DNA of 64,000 nt from Piliocolobus tephrosceles (GCF_002776525.5 NC_045441.1:89613298-89677297); one strand, 5' to 3'. Numbered from the stretch's first letter, positions 24,230 through 37,000 are shown. Notes: generated from the sequence alone by a model not told the origin. Made by a program: numbers and translations.

Positions 24230-26735
24230 AACAATCTTCCAAAATTTGATTATTTGAAAAGATTAATTACATGAAAAAATCCATGCCAATCAAAAGAAAA
24301 CCAAGTTACCATAATCAGATATGAGAAATTTTCATGGATGTCAAGATATCTAACCAATAATGAACAAAACCAATCCAGCAATGTATAAAAATGATAAAAA
24401 TCATGATCAAGTTAAATTATACTATTTACATGAGTATTTTAATATTGGGAAATGAATTAATGAAGTCTACCACATTAATATACCAAAGTATAAGAATGAT
24501 AAGATACTGTGATATATTTGATGAAATTAAAAACTCATTCACAATGAAAACTTTATAGCACACTTGGAATGGAATAGTACTCTTTAAATCTAATGAATTG
24601 TATCTATGTATAACACTTGTTGGTGAATGACTTTTCTTTTGAGACCAGAAACAAAACAAGTATGCCTATTGTATCATTTCTATTTAATATTGTATCAAAG
24701 ATCCCAGTCATGTATAAAGGCATGGAAAAAAAATACAAATAAATTAACAAGAAGTAGAAAAGAAAAGAAAATTATAATTATTTATAGATTATATGTCTTT
24801 ATGCATAGAAAATCCAAACACTCAACAATTTTCTTTAGAATATACAAGCGAATTTGTCAGTTCTACTAGATACAAATGAAATTGTTAAAACATAATTTTT
24901 ATTAGCATCAAAGGTATCAAATCCTTAGGAATAAATTAACAAAGAAGTTAAAGACCTCTACAGAGAATCTTATTCAGATAATATATTAAATAAGACCTGA
25001 ATACCATGTTCACTGACTGAAAAAGTTGAATATTGTAGTGATACTCAACTCTTCCCAAATCAAAAATGCAACAAATGCAGGTATTCAATGCAACCACATT
25101 TTTCTCTTTTTTTCTTTTTTTCTTTCGTTTTTATTGAGACAGAGTCTCACCCTGTCGCCCAGACTGGAATGCAGTGGTACGATCTCAGCTCACTGCAACC
25201 TCCATCTCCTGGGTTCAAGCGATTCTCCTGCCCCAGCCTCCCGAGTAGCTGGGATTACAGGTGTGCACCACTACGCCTGGCTAATTTTTGTATTTTTAGT
25301 AGAGACGGGGTTTCACTATGTTGGTCAGGCTGGTTTCGAACTCTTGACTTTGTGATCCACCCGCCTCGGCCTCCCAAAGTGCTGGAATTACAGGTATGAG
25401 CCACCACGCCCAGCCCAATGCAACCATATTTTTAAATATATGTGGAATTTCACAAGAAGATTACAAATTTATGTTGATGCACAAAATGCCAAGAAAGTCG
25501 AAGCATACTTGAAGAGGAAGACCAAGTTTGAAAACTATTTTTCTAATAGTTATTAAGACTCATGAAAGTAGACAAGTTACACTCTAGACAATCCTAAGGA
25601 ATAATTTTTAAAAAGTACCAAAGTTAAAAGAGCATAGTACTAACACAGGATAGATAAATTGAACAACAGAACAAAATAGTGAGACCAGCAGACTAACACA
25701 CAAACATATATATATCAGAGGAGGCAAAATAGATCTGGATAAAATCATGAACTTTTAATGATTAGTGTGGGTCGATTAACTACTTGAAAAGATAAAACTG
25801 GATATTATCTCATACAATTAGCAAAAATAAATTGCATTTAATTTTAAAACTTCAATGTGAAAGTCAAATTTATAAAACATTTAGAGGATAATACAGAAAA
25901 AACTTTATAAACTCAGGTTATAAAAACATTCTTAAGACAGAAAAATATTAATCGAAAGGCAAATCTGATAAATGCAACTACACAAAAATAAAGACTTCTG
26001 TTTCTCATAAATTATAAAAATATTGATAAGAAAAGCCACAAAATTCAGAAAGATATTTGTTATCTAAAGCAATTTTAAAAGGACTACTGTCAAGAATACA
26101 CAAAAAATCAGAGGACAAAGAAATTCAAATGATTAATAAGCATGCATGGATGCCCAACCTCATTAGTTTCAGGTTAATTCCAGTTTAAACTACAATGAGA
26201 CATCATATGCACATTACATTGGCAAAAATATATTCTAGGGAACTTAAATGTTGGCAATGTATTAATAATTCTCATGTAAGTATAAACTGATATAAGCATA
26301 AATTGGTACAACCCTTTTTTTAAATAGCTTAAAATCACCTTGTAAAGTTAAATGCCTCTACAAAGTAAATGCCTTATAATTCAATAATTCCATTCCTAGA
26401 TACAGATATCAGAAAAATGTTTGAAAATGTGCACCAGGAGACATGTCCAAGCTTCCACTCAGATGGGTTTGGCAACTGTTATGATTGGTATGTGACTTTG
26501 CCTTACCCATCATTAAATATTTTTTATATCATCCTTGCAAGCATACTTATATTGGTATCATTCTTTATAGCCCCAAACTCAAAACAACCCAAACATCAAT
26601 AATAAAATAGGTAACTATTGTACAGTATATTAATGCAACAGAAAAATACAAAACAATAAAAATGAACAAATGAGAGCTATACATGTCAATATGAATGAGT
26701 TTTATAAATATGTGGATAAAAACTATAGTGTGATT
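24230..26735 (+). mobile_element. Old LINE-1, split by an Alu
   Basis: Decayed L1 ORF2 and 3' end: 'ccaatccagcaatgtataaaaatgataaaaatcatgatcaagtt' near 24370 matches the reverse-transcriptase stretch, 'tattgtatcaaagatcccag' and 'gcatagaaaatccaaac' follow in order, and 26130-26720 reads like the ORF2 end and 3' UTR ('acctcattagtttcagg', 'ttccattcctagatacagatatcag'). The Alu at 25102-25415 interrupts it. No intact frame. Confidence 0.75.
25102..25415 (-). mobile_element. Alu, antisense, inserted into old L1
   Basis: Full-length antisense Alu body (about 25135-25415) with a degenerate T-rich tail. Near-perfect target-site duplication of about 16 bp: the word starting CAATGCAACCA at 25086 recurs at 25416 with one mismatch. 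The insertion therefore postdates the host L1. Confidence 0.9.
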
Positions 26736-27050
26736 CTAATAACTATGAAAATTCAGGGGATGATTATCACAAAAGAAAGGATAGGTTACCTCACAGGGGA
26801 ATAAGTAGACATAATTGGCTAAGGGAAGAGAAGGAGGGAAGAATGAAGACTTTAATACTTAAATTCAATGCCTAAGCAAATCCTCTTCCTTCTCCTCTCC
26901 CACTCCAAATACGTTTGTCATTGTCTTCATGACATGACAGGGAGGAAGGAATCCACTGAAATTCCTCTCTCCCCAGCAAGACACTAGGAGATAGGGACAC
27001 TATCTTCCTTGATGACTGCATTTTAAAGAGACGACTCCATCATCCTTAAG

Positions 27051-27146
27051 AAAGACCATCCTGGTATATAAAACTGAATTGAGGCAGGCTTTGGGTCTGG
27101 AAGCATGTCTATTCTTTCTCCAAAAGCATTCCTGATTTTAAAAAGT
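27051..27146. repeat. Left arm of a large inverted repeat
   Basis: About 90 bp that recurs in reverse complement at 28016-28108 (about 8 mismatches over the 82 bp I aligned, 27057-27138). The pairing continues into the purine tract at 27147-27230 against the pyrimidine tract at 27935-28015, so the total arm is around 180 bp with a loop of about 700 bp. Confidence 0.85.
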
Positions 27147-27248
27147 AGGAGGAGGAGGAGGAGCAGGAGGAGGAGGAAGAGGAGGAGGAGAAGGAAGAAG
27201 AAGGAGAAGGAGGAAAGAAGAAAGAAGGAAGCAGCAGCAGCAGCAGCC
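27147..27248. repeat. (AGG/AAG)n purine tract followed by (CAG)5-6
   Basis: Pure purine run rich in AGG and AAG, ending in a short CAG run at 27231-27246. Capable of triplex or G-rich structure and likely length-variable. Confidence 0.92.
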
Positions 27249-27330
27249 TGTCATGAGTGTGGTCAAGCTGGGGGAAATGTTAAGATCTAGTTGCTCACAT
27301 TCTTAACTTCCCAACCACTTGCCACCTCCA

Positions 27331-27373
27331 ACACACGCACATACACACACACACATACACACACACACACACG
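27331..27373. repeat. (CA)n microsatellite
   Basis: Interrupted CA dinucleotide array. Confidence 0.92.
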
Positions 27374-27673
27374 CCCCTGAAGTGGAAATAACCTTGAAAG
27401 TGAGTTTTCAACTAACCCAACCAAAAGCATATTGAAATTGTAAATTTACCCTAGAGTAGAAGAAGAAAATAAGGTCGGTAAAATCTGTAACCTCTTCTCC
27501 AGAAGGTAAACAATCAAAAAGATTGTCCAGTGGTGGAATAGGTTAATTAACACCTTCCGAAAGACATTCACTCTCAAATCTGTGAACAGTTGAGACAATT
27601 TAGTGATTTGAGAATTTTGTAATTTTTTTACAAATCACATTTGTAACCTTGTAACCATGTAACCATGACAACA

Positions 27674-27913
27674 TTTCTGTTGTCTTGCTTGTTGCCCATT
27701 TATACATAATTTCTCAAAAAAGTCACTATAATTAGCCAAGATTTAAAACTAAATTGTAATACTCACGCTGAGTCAATATCTGAATCTAAATACATGTAAC
27801 CAATAAAATAAGGCTCACTTTCTGGGCAATGTATTGTGCTTCTGCTAGAACCCTGTCCAGTTCCATCATTTCTGGTATTTCCAGTTTTTTCTGAACCTCA
27901 TGATTTGTTCATA
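27674..27913. repeat. 240-bp duplication, copy 1
   Basis: Collinear without indels with 28589-28828 at a constant offset of 915 bp; I count 11 mismatches in 240 (about 95% identity). Not a repeat family I recognise, so probably a local segmental duplication. Confidence 0.9.
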
Positions 27914-27924
27914 ATCATGAACAA

Positions 27925-28015
27925 ATTTTCTTCCTTCTTCTCCCTCCTCCTCTTCCTTCTCTACCTCCTGCTCCTCCTCCTCCTCCACCTCCTCCTCCTA
28001 CTACTCCTCCTTTTT
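27925..28015. repeat. (CCT/CTT)n pyrimidine tract
   Basis: Reverse-complement partner of the purine tract at 27147-27230, part of the inverted repeat. Confidence 0.9.
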
Positions 28016-28108
28016 TAAATCAGGAATGCTTTTGGAAAAAGAATAGACAGCCTTCCAGAATCAAAGCCTGCCTCAAGTCAGTTTCATAGACCAGGATGTT
28101 CTTTTTTA
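28016..28108. repeat. Right arm of the large inverted repeat
   Basis: Reverse complement of 27051-27138 (about 90% identical). Beyond 28108 the similarity stops. Confidence 0.85.
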
Positions 28109-28588
28109 CTTTCATATATTTAGAGGGTCCAAATGCAGTTTTGTTACATGGATTAATTTGGGAATTTTTAACCTGCCATCATTTTTCATACTTTTGAAAA
28201 TTACAACTACTACTATCTCATTTGCATTTTCCTTCTGTTTTGAAAGGACAAAATACAAGATTTATTCAAGGCCACCTCATTAAGATAAATTAAATGAATA
28301 GATCAGTTATTTCAAGGTATATGGATTTATGTGGGTAGCCACAGTATTTTCAAGTAAGGTTATTCTATGTACAAGAGACTATATGACTTAGTTTTAAAAA
28401 ATACAGGATATTTAGTCATGAGAATTGGACTCTAAACCATAATTTTGACACTAATTAGTGCTACAACACCCGGTGGGCATCCTTAAGGCCTCAGGTTTCC
28501 CAAGTTAAAGGGTTGGACTACATCACCCACAGTGTTCCCCACAGATCTAACAAAACCAACAACACTATAGCATTCTTTAAATAAAACC

Positions 28589-28828
28589 TTTCTGTTGTCT
28601 TGCTTGTTGCCCATTTATATATAGTTTCTCAAAAAAGTCACTATAATTAGCCAAGATTTAAAACTAAATTATAATACTCAATCTGAGTCAATATCTGAAT
28701 CCAAATACATGTAACCAATAAAATAAGGCTCATTTTCTGGGCAATGTATTGTGCTTCAGATAGAACCCTGTCCAGTTCCATAATTTCTGGTATTTCCAGT
28801 TTTTTCTGAACTTCATGATTTGTTCATA
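28589..28828. repeat. 240-bp duplication, copy 2
   Basis: Second copy of 27674-27913, same orientation; the inverted arm and 28109-28588 lie between the copies. Confidence 0.9.
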
Positions 28829-28859
28829 TAATTGTCTTAGGTTTTAGATTTTTAAGCAC

Positions 28860-31715
28860 AATAGAAAGGTATGGAGGACAATTACGAGGCAAACTAATAA
28901 GCATAAGCATAATCTAATCTTTGGTCACGATCAAGAAATACCAGTATTATGACTGGGCCATTGCATGTATGTGCCCATCATCCTACTTCTGGAGAGGTCA
29001 CTGACAAAGGTGGCTAATGTCATCTAACCAAATCATTTTGTCTACTTCATTGTTCACTACATCTTCTTTCATATATGCTTTCTTAGGAATTAACTTAAGA
29101 TTCAAAACTCTTCACACTCTGTACCATTTCCCATGTGTCCACCCACATGCTATCTTAGACCTTCTTGTCTCTGATCTTCCAGTCTTTTCCCCCTAGGCCC
29201 TTCACCAGCCATCAAGGCCATTAGTAAATGTCCAGAAAGCTGCATATATTATCCCCTCAGGCCATTTCTCCCTCCTCAGACTGGATGACCAGGTTCTTCA
29301 TTTTCACCTCCACATGTTGGGAAGATGTTTTCTTTCTACTGATTATCAAGTAATGCTACAGTCTGCTGTCATCCATTTTCAGTTTGAGCTCTTATACTGA
29401 GACTGCCTGTCTATAAATCAAGCATGGGTATTTTTCCTTTTCTTCAGCTGGTCTTAGAAAATGCACCGAGTAAAGGGCACTGGTACAACCATTCTGAGTG
29501 ACATGTGGGTCTAGGCCACCTGCTCATGCAGCCTGCCTGTGCCCTTGTTGTTGCTTAAACTTGATCTCCAATGTAGTACTTTTAACTTGTGATGGACTGC
29601 TGCTGAGCCTGCTGACTTTATGACACCGTAGATCTAAGAAAGCCAGTTCATTATGGGTAGTTCTGGGAAGATGCTTACATGGTGCCCACAGTTAAGTATT
29701 TCATCTGTACTAGGGAGAACTGTCATGCCATAAGGTGATTCTCAAATGGAGTATAATTCTCCACTGCAGATGTTATGGCCTTGCTTCAGAATCCCAGTAG
29801 GATACACTAAGATTCTCCCACTGGGGTTTGCCATAAACTTACATTCCATCTTCTCCCACCACTGACATTTACAACAATTTAGAGCCTGACAGATTACATG
29901 ACCCAAGTGGTAGGGCTGCTTGATCCACATCCTCAACCAGCTGCAGAGCCCTTTTCTATTCTGGAACTCATTTAAAGCTATCATCCTTTCATATTACTGG
30001 ACTTAAGGGCTAGACAATATTACTATGTTCAAAATGTGTTCCAGCCATGACCCAAAAAGGTCCTTCAGGTGTGGTGCTTCCTTTTCTGTGATAAGGGCAG
30101 GAAGATACATAAATTTGACTTTTACTTTGCAGGGGATACCTCAAATGCCCCTGATCACTGGACCCCAAAAAACCTGACTGAAATTTCAGTTTTCAAAAAT
30201 GTGTCTTTGCAAGTCTTCCAAAATACTAGCCACTGTTTTTTGAATTCTTGAAATCAGCATAGTGTCATCAATCAAATAAATAAATAAATCATAATAAATC
30301 AATAAATCAATGTAATAGCCTATGAAGTATCCAGACGGTTGAGATCAATTTTAAATATATTATGACAAAGGGCTGAAATAATTAAGACAGTCCTAAGGTG
30401 AAACTGTAAGTGAATATTGCTGTCCATTCCACATACATGAAACTTTCCCTGATTTTTTCTGATCAGAATTGTTTTAAATCATGCATTCGCAAAATCCATG
30501 TCTGCATGCTACATTACTGAAGCCTTAATATCAGCTCTAGCCATAATACCACCCACGAATAGTAGCTGCAACCAGAACCATTACTTGGCTGAACTCATTC
30601 TCCAGGATCCATTTATTTTATCCATGGGCAAGAATGGTAAGTTAAAGTGAGATATGCTAGGGCCACACATTCCTGCATGCTTCAGCTCTTGAATAATGTG
30701 TTTATTTCTACCTTTTCTCCCTGTCCCCCAGAGACACACTGATTTACTGTCTTGGTACAGGTAGGAGGGAGGAGTAATTTCAGAGGTTTCCACTTGGTCT
30801 TTCCAAGAAGTCCGAAGACCAAACATGGGGAATATGCCAAATGTCAAGTAAAATGCCAATTGCATATTGAAGACCAGGAAATGACCACCAGATATGTCTG
30901 TGAACACAGTGAATCCACTCTAGGCCTGGCTTTAGCAGACTCCACTTATTACATGGCTCCTGTAAATCTCCACCCTAACTAGAGGGCCCTCATGATTCAT
31001 TGAGTCACCAGGTATCAACGTCAACTCAGAAATCTGTTCAATATTCCTGTGAGTACTTCTTTTTTCCTAGTAAATGGTCACATGGGTAAATAACTGTAAG
31101 TCCCTTTGAGAAAAGACTTGGGGAATCATTACATTATATACATGCTGTGGTATAGGAGACTTGCTCCTTTATGGGCACATGGTCATCTCTTTAGTAAATG
31201 AATCCTGAAACTTAAAATTAATTTAGGCATGAGAAGTGGGCAAAGCATTGTAACTTTATGTGTGGCAACTGGCCTCAGCCTCCTGCTTCTTCATTCTAGC
31301 TTGTTTCTGATTGTAGACGTCAAGCAGCTCACTCATTAGCTACCTGTCTATTTTGCCCGTAGTGATGCTATATCGTATTAACAATCTCCATAACTCCCTG
31401 AAGGTCAAGCTCCCTTGACTACTCCAATCTTGTATGTCCCCTGCTTTTGTCTGTTAAGCCCTGCCACTTAGACTCAATTATTCACGTCTCAGCTTGCTCA
31501 TGAATACTAATCAGACCTGTTCTGGGAGCCCCTTTCCATCCAACTGACCTAGGAAAAGTCCCCCAGGAGAGGAATGTCTTGGGTGTGAGGATCAAGGCAT
31601 TTGAAAGACACAGAGTGAACAATGCCTGTAAGGACAGCAGAACTGACTATTTACTACTAGGTTGAATTGTTGCTTTATAGAGGTATAATGATAAATGGTA
31701 AGAAAGTTGACAAAT
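28860..31715 (-). pseudogene. Degenerate ERVL-type endogenous retrovirus pol, minus strand
   Basis: Strongly mutated internal region of an ERVL-class element. On the minus strand, 30581-30907 contains a motif like the start of a retroviral RT ('LPFLPMDKINGSWRM', compare the usual P-V-K-K-x-D-G-x-W-R-M). Downstream at 30252-30275 reads LIDDTMLI, a decayed form of the catalytic Y-I-D-D box with the first residue changed. Sequence near 29742-29984 may be RNase H territory. Stops and frameshifts are frequent. I see no convincing flanking LTR: copy 2 of the 240-bp duplication borders one side and the L1 at 31716 the other. Exact ERVL subgroup (for example HERV16-like) is uncertain. Confidence 0.6.
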
Positions 31716-34365
31716 TCGTAAAGTTCTGAAATTGAGGCAGTAATAAATAGCCTACCAACCCAAAAAAAGCCCAGGACCAGATGGATTCACAGCCGAATTC
31801 TACCAGAGGTGTAAAGAGGAGCTGGTACCATTCCTTCTGAAACTATTCCAATTAATAGAAAAAGAGGGAATCCTCCCTAACTCATTTTATGAGGCCAACA
31901 TCATCCTGATACCAAAACCTTGCAGAGACACAACAAAAAAAGAAAATTTCAGGCCAATATTCATGATGAATATGGGTGCGAAAATCCTCAATAAAATACT
32001 GGCAAACCGAATCCAGCAGCACATTAAAAAGCGCATCCACCATGATCAAGTCGGCTTCATCTCTGGGATGCAAGGCTGGTTCAACATATGCAAATCAATA
32101 AATATAATCCATTGCGTAAACAGAACCAATGACAAAAACCACATGGTTATCTCAATAGATGCAGAAAAGGCCTTCGATAAAATTCAGCATCCCTTCATGC
32201 CAAAAACTCTCAATAAACTAGGTATTGATGGAACATATCTCAAAATAGTAAAAGTCTGTTTATGACAAATCCACAGCCAATATCATATTGAATGGGCAAA
32301 AGCTGAAAGCATTCCCTTTGAAACCATGTCCTCTCTCAACACTCCTATTCAACATAGTATTGGAAGTTCTGGCCAGGGCAATCAGGCAAGAGAAAGAAAT
32401 AAAGAGTATTCAAATAGGAAGAGAGGAAATCAAATTGTCTCTGTTCACAGATGACATGATTGTATATTTAGAAACCCCCATCATCTCAGCCCCAAATCTC
32501 CTTAAGCTGATAAGCAACTTCAGCAAAGTCTCAGGATACAAAATCAATGTGCAAAAATCATAAGCATTCCTATACACAAATAATAGAGAGTCAATTCATG
32601 AGTGAACTCCTATTCACAATTGCTACAAAGAGAATAAAATATCTAGGAATACAACTTACAAGGGATGTGAAGGACCTCTTCAAGGAGAACTACCAACAAC
32701 TGCTCAAGGAAATAAGAGAGGACACAAACAAATGGAATAACATTCCATGCTCATGAATAGGAAGAATCAATATCATGAAAATATACATACTGCCCAAAGT
32801 AATTTATAAATTCAATGCTATCCCCATCAAGCTACCAATGATTTTCTTTACAGAATTTGAAAAAGCTACTTTAAATTTCATATGGAACCAAAAAAGAGCC
32901 CATATAGCCAAGATGATCCTAAGCAAAAAGAATGAATCTGGAAGCATCACACTACCTGACTTCAAACTATACCACAAGGCTACAGTAACCAAAACACTAT
33001 GGTACTGGTACTAAAACAGATATATAGACCAATGGAACAGACAGAGGCCTCAAAATTAGTGCCACAACTCTACAACCATCTGATCTTTGACAAATCTGAC
33101 AAAAACAAACAATGGGGAAATGATTCCCTATTAATAAATGGTGTTGGTAAACTGGCTAGCCATATGCAGAAAGCTGAAACTGGACCCCTTCCTTACACTT
33201 TATACAAAAATTAACTCAAGATGGACTAAAGACTTAAATGTAAGACTTAAAACCATAAAAACCCTAGAAGAAAACCTAGGCAATACCACTCAGGACATAG
33301 GCCTCGGCAAAGACTTCATGACTAAAACACCAAAAGCAATGGCAACAAAAGCCAAAATTGACAAATGGGATCTAATTAAACTAAAGAGCTTCTGCACAGC
33401 AAAAGAAACTATCATCAGAATGAACAGGCAGCCTACAGAATGGGAGAAAAATTTTGCATTGTATCTGACAAAGGGCTAATACCCAGAGTCTACAAGGCAC
33501 TTAAACAAATTTACAAGAAAAAAAAAAAACCATCAAAAAGCAAGTGAAGGATATGAACAGACATTTCTCAAAATAAGACATTTATGTGGCCAATAACAAA
33601 CATTAGAAAAAGCTCATCATCACTGTCCATTAGAGAAATTCAAAGCAAAACTGCAATGAGATATCACTTCACGCCAGTTACAAAGGCGATCATTAAAAAA
33701 GTCAGGAAACAACAAATGCTGGAGAGGCTGTGGAGAAATAGGAACACTTTTACACTGTTGATAGGAGTGTAAATTAGTTCATCCATTGTGGAAGACAGTG
33801 TGGCAGTTCCTCAAGGATCTAAAACCAGAAAAACCATTAGACCCAGAAATCCCATTACTGGGTGTATACCCAAAGGATTATAAATCATTCTCCTATAAAG
33901 ACACATGCACATGTTTGTTTATTGCAGCACTGTTCATAATAGCAAAGACTTGCAGCCAACCCAAATGCCAATCAATAATAGACTGCATAAAGAAAATGTG
34001 GCACATATACACCATGGAATACTATGCAGCCATAAAAAGGATGAGTTCATGTCCTTTGCCGCAACATAGATGACACTGGAAACCATTATTCTCAGCAAAC
34101 TAACACAAGAACAGAAAACCAAACACTGCATGTTCTCACTCATAAGTGAGAGTTGAACAATGAGGACACATGGACACAGGGAGGGGAACATCACACACTG
34201 TGACCTGTCGGAGGGAAGGGGCTAGGTGAGAGAAGCATTAGGAGAAATACCTAATGTAGATGACTGGTTGATGGGTGCGGCAAACCACCATGGCACGTAC
34301 GTACCTATGAAACCTGCATGTTCTGCACATGTATCCGAGAACTTAAAGTATATATATTTTATTTA
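31716..34365 (+). mobile_element. LINE-1 (L1PA/PB type), 5'-truncated
   Basis: Begins in ORF2 with 'ttctgaaattgaggcagtaataaatagcc' and runs through reverse transcriptase and the C-terminal domain to an L1P-type 3' UTR ending near 34350 ('catgttctgcacatgtatccgagaacttaaagtata'). ORF2 is broken into many frames (open pieces at 31963-32265, 32288-32563, 32547-32756, 32775-33014, 33138-33479, 33786-34073). The RT box reads FTDD where L1 has FADD. Missing: 5' UTR, ORF1, endonuclease and the start of RT, a normal truncation. Not mobile. Confidence 0.93.
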
Positions 34366-34366
34366 T

Positions 34367-34402
<36 letters not shown>
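34366..34402. repeat. (CA)n(TA)n microsatellite at L1 3' end
   Basis: CA repeat then TA repeat grown out of the L1 tail, joined directly to the next Alu. Confidence 0.9.
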
Positions 34403-34704
34403 GGCTGGACACAGTGACTCAAGCCTGTAATCCCAGAACTCTGAGAGGCCAAGGTGGGCAGATGGGCAGATCACCTGAGGTCAGGAGGTCAAGACCAGCC
34501 TGGCCAACGTGGTAAAACCTCATCTCTACTAAAAAATACAAAAATTAGCTAGGTGTGGTTGTGCATGCCTGTAGTCCCAGCTACTCGGGAAGCTGAGGGA
34601 GGAGAATCACTTTAACCTAGGAGGCAGAGGTTGCAGTGAGCTGAGATCACACCACTGCACTCCAGCCTGGGCAACAGAGTGAGACTCTAAGAAAAAAAAA
34701 AAAA
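34403..34704 (+). mobile_element. Alu (S/J type), sense
   Basis: Full-length: 'ggctggacacagtgactcaagcctgtaatccc' to 'gggcaacagagtgagactctaag' with an A-rich tail. Contains a small duplication 'gggcagatgggcagatcac' near 34453-34471. Confidence 0.93.
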
Positions 34705-34814
34705 GTTCTATATTACCTTTTTAAAAAGCCTGACATATCTATGTGATATCCCTGCACTAAACATTTGCTATCTATAATGAGGTAAAATATGTATGGGCTT
34801 TTTTCCCCCACGTT

Positions 34815-34838
34815 AAAAAAAAAAAAAAAAAAAAAAAA
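34815..34838. repeat. A24 homopolymer
   Basis: Uninterrupted A-run, not clearly the tail of an identifiable element. Confidence 0.9.
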
Positions 34839-35079
34839 GAATTGCCTTAGCCAAAAATGTGATATTCCCTTCACTATTGGGATAATAGTGAAGATTTTTC
34901 ACTGTCCATGGCTACATTTAGATTAAGATTAAGATTTAACTCATTCTGTCTACCTTGCTCATGAGTTTATATATATTTTCATACGGCACAGCTCAGGAAG
35001 AGATTGAACTCAGATAAGCCATCATTTTGTGATCCTTATGATTGATGATCCTAACTAGAAAATGTTAAGAGTGAGAAGG

Positions 35080-36409
35080 GAGAACTCTTAATAACATGCC
35101 AGACACAAACACCAAACAGGGTAGCTGGGGCAGTTGCCCTTCATGACCCAGAGCCAGGGAGAAGGGGTGAGGGCAGAGGCTGCTGCACATTCTCCACACT
35201 CACGCCAAGAGCTGGCCTTAGGCTTTACAAGCTCAGGCCTTTGGTTAAAATTCCCATTGCTGCAGGAGATAAATGAGAGGGGCAGGAGTGAAGTGGGTCC
35301 CAGGAAGAGGGACTGCTCCAGGAGAAACTGCTCCATGGAAAGTCAAGTTGGTTTGCACGAGGATGGTGGTGGCGTAGAGGAGAGAACAGAGGGCATTTGA
35401 AGGTAGGATCTGTGGGACACAAGATGGATGGGATGTACAGGGTAAGAAAAAAGCACAAGCCAGGAGGATCCCTGGATTTGGGCTGAGTGGCCAAGTGGGC
35501 CTGCAGCATTTGAGAGCATAGCTGGCCACAGCGCCCCTGCAGAGTTGGACATGGGCTCTGCTGCATGGGGTTGCCTTCCCTGCCTGATGTCGGGACCCAG
35601 CATACCAACTGCACAAACTCACCAGCCCCACTCCGATCCAGGATGTTTGCAACTTTGTGTCTGAGCCTTAAGCCAGATAAATCCAGCCTCTTCATTTCAC
35701 TCCACTTCTATCCAAGAAGCATCTCCAGTGCTGCTTATTCTGTGTCTGGTCTCACCAAGGTATCAGCTATGGCAATGCAGGGTCTCAGGTTCCACCTGAG
35801 GACTGAGAGTCTGCATCGTAACAAAATCTCCAAGTGGTTTCCAGGCACTGTGAAGTTTTCAGAGATATTTCCTGCCCATCCTGAAATTTTCAGCTCAGGG
35901 TCACCTCCTACAGGAAGCCTTCCCTCCCTGACCATCTTCATCTCCCTGATCACAACAAGGATAGTGCAGTGAGAGAGGCAAGCATAGTACCAGTACTGAC
36001 TGCACCATCACACTCTTGAGCATTTCTCGCTCATGAGTCTTTCCCTTCCCCTGGCCAGGAGATCTGGGTGCTAAACTTCTCTGTATCCTCGCCTGGTAGT
36101 GTCATCATATGCCTTGTAAATGGATCCCATGTAAATGCCTTACACATGGGAGGCCTCACAATGCCTCCAAGCCCTTCCTGTATCTGCCCTTGGGGTCCCT
36201 GTTGTAGGATTGCCCAAGAGGTGAGGCCATCTGGTCATGAGGGCCAGAAGATATTGCAGACACCAAATAGAAGTGCAAGACAGATATGTTTTACCACATT
36301 CTTCCCCAGAAGACCTGTTTCACTGGGCCCTGCTGCAGAGCCTTGCTGACCGGATCCCAGGTCCCACAGAGATTTCACTAGGGGTTATTAATTAGATCAT
36401 TACCAAACC
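35080..36409. other. GC-richer stretch, no gene recognised
   Basis: Noticeably richer in G+C than the flanks. Overlapping open frames on both strands (longest 35225-35695 minus, 156 codons) lack start context, domain patterns or bias toward one strand. 35880-35960 ('caggaagccttccctccctgaccatc') resembles an L2 3' end. Confidence 0.4.
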
Positions 36410-37000
36410 TCTCAGTGTTGGTCTTCACTCGCCTTCCCTGCCCCACAACCACCCGAAGCCAGCCCAATCATTCTTCCTTCTCCATCCCCAGTGATCACGC
36501 AGGTCAGGCCCCAATTCTCCCAGACCCTTGTAAGGCCCTTCACCAAATCCTAGCCCCCACCCTAAGCCTCCGCGAGGCTATTAGATGGCACCAAAGACAC
36601 CATCTGTGTACCTGGCCCTGCCCACCATCCTCCCCAACACCCTCCCACATCTTTCTCCAATTCCCCTGGGCCCAGACTCCAAGCTCTCAGGGCCTTGATC
36701 CTGTTTTGCTGTCTGGAATATTCACCCTGACCTTGAGAGGCTGCCTCCTGCTGCCCTTCAGATCTCAGCTTAGTCACCTCCAGGTGTGCTACCTCCCTGT
36801 CAGCCCTTGGCCCTATCAGAGGTGTCTGCAGAGCACGTGTTACCATCATGTGTGCACTGGGCCCTGATATCTGCCTGCCTCTCACAAGGACATGAGCTCC
36901 ATGGTCCTCAGGCCTTGTGGGGCTGTTTTGCTATCACACCTCCCAAGCACCTGCATCAGTGCTGAAGCTAACAAAGAAGCTCAGACATCTTGACTGACTG
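36410..37000 (+). mobile_element. L2 LINE 3' end
   Basis: 'tgtctggaatattcaccctgacc...cttcagatctcagcttagtcacctccagg' followed by 'aaggacatgagctccatggtcctcaggcc' is the L2 3' end order. Start of the element is approximate. Confidence 0.65.

Noticed and set aside
25026..25399. Two overlapping open frames of about 105 codons
   Set aside because: Both are conceptual translations of an antisense Alu.
27105..27290. Open frame of 61 codons rich in Arg/Lys/Glu
   Set aside because: It is only the translation of the AGG/AAG purine microsatellite.
27836..28018. Open frame of 60 codons ending in poly-Leu
   Set aside because: Translation of the CCT/CTT pyrimidine tract, the reverse complement of the above.
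34226..34515. Open frames at the end of the L1
   Set aside because: Run through the L1 3' UTR, CA repeat and Alu.
35225..35695. 156-codon open frame on the minus strand
   Set aside because: Overlaps several frames of similar length on both strands in a GC-rich stretch; no recognisable domain.
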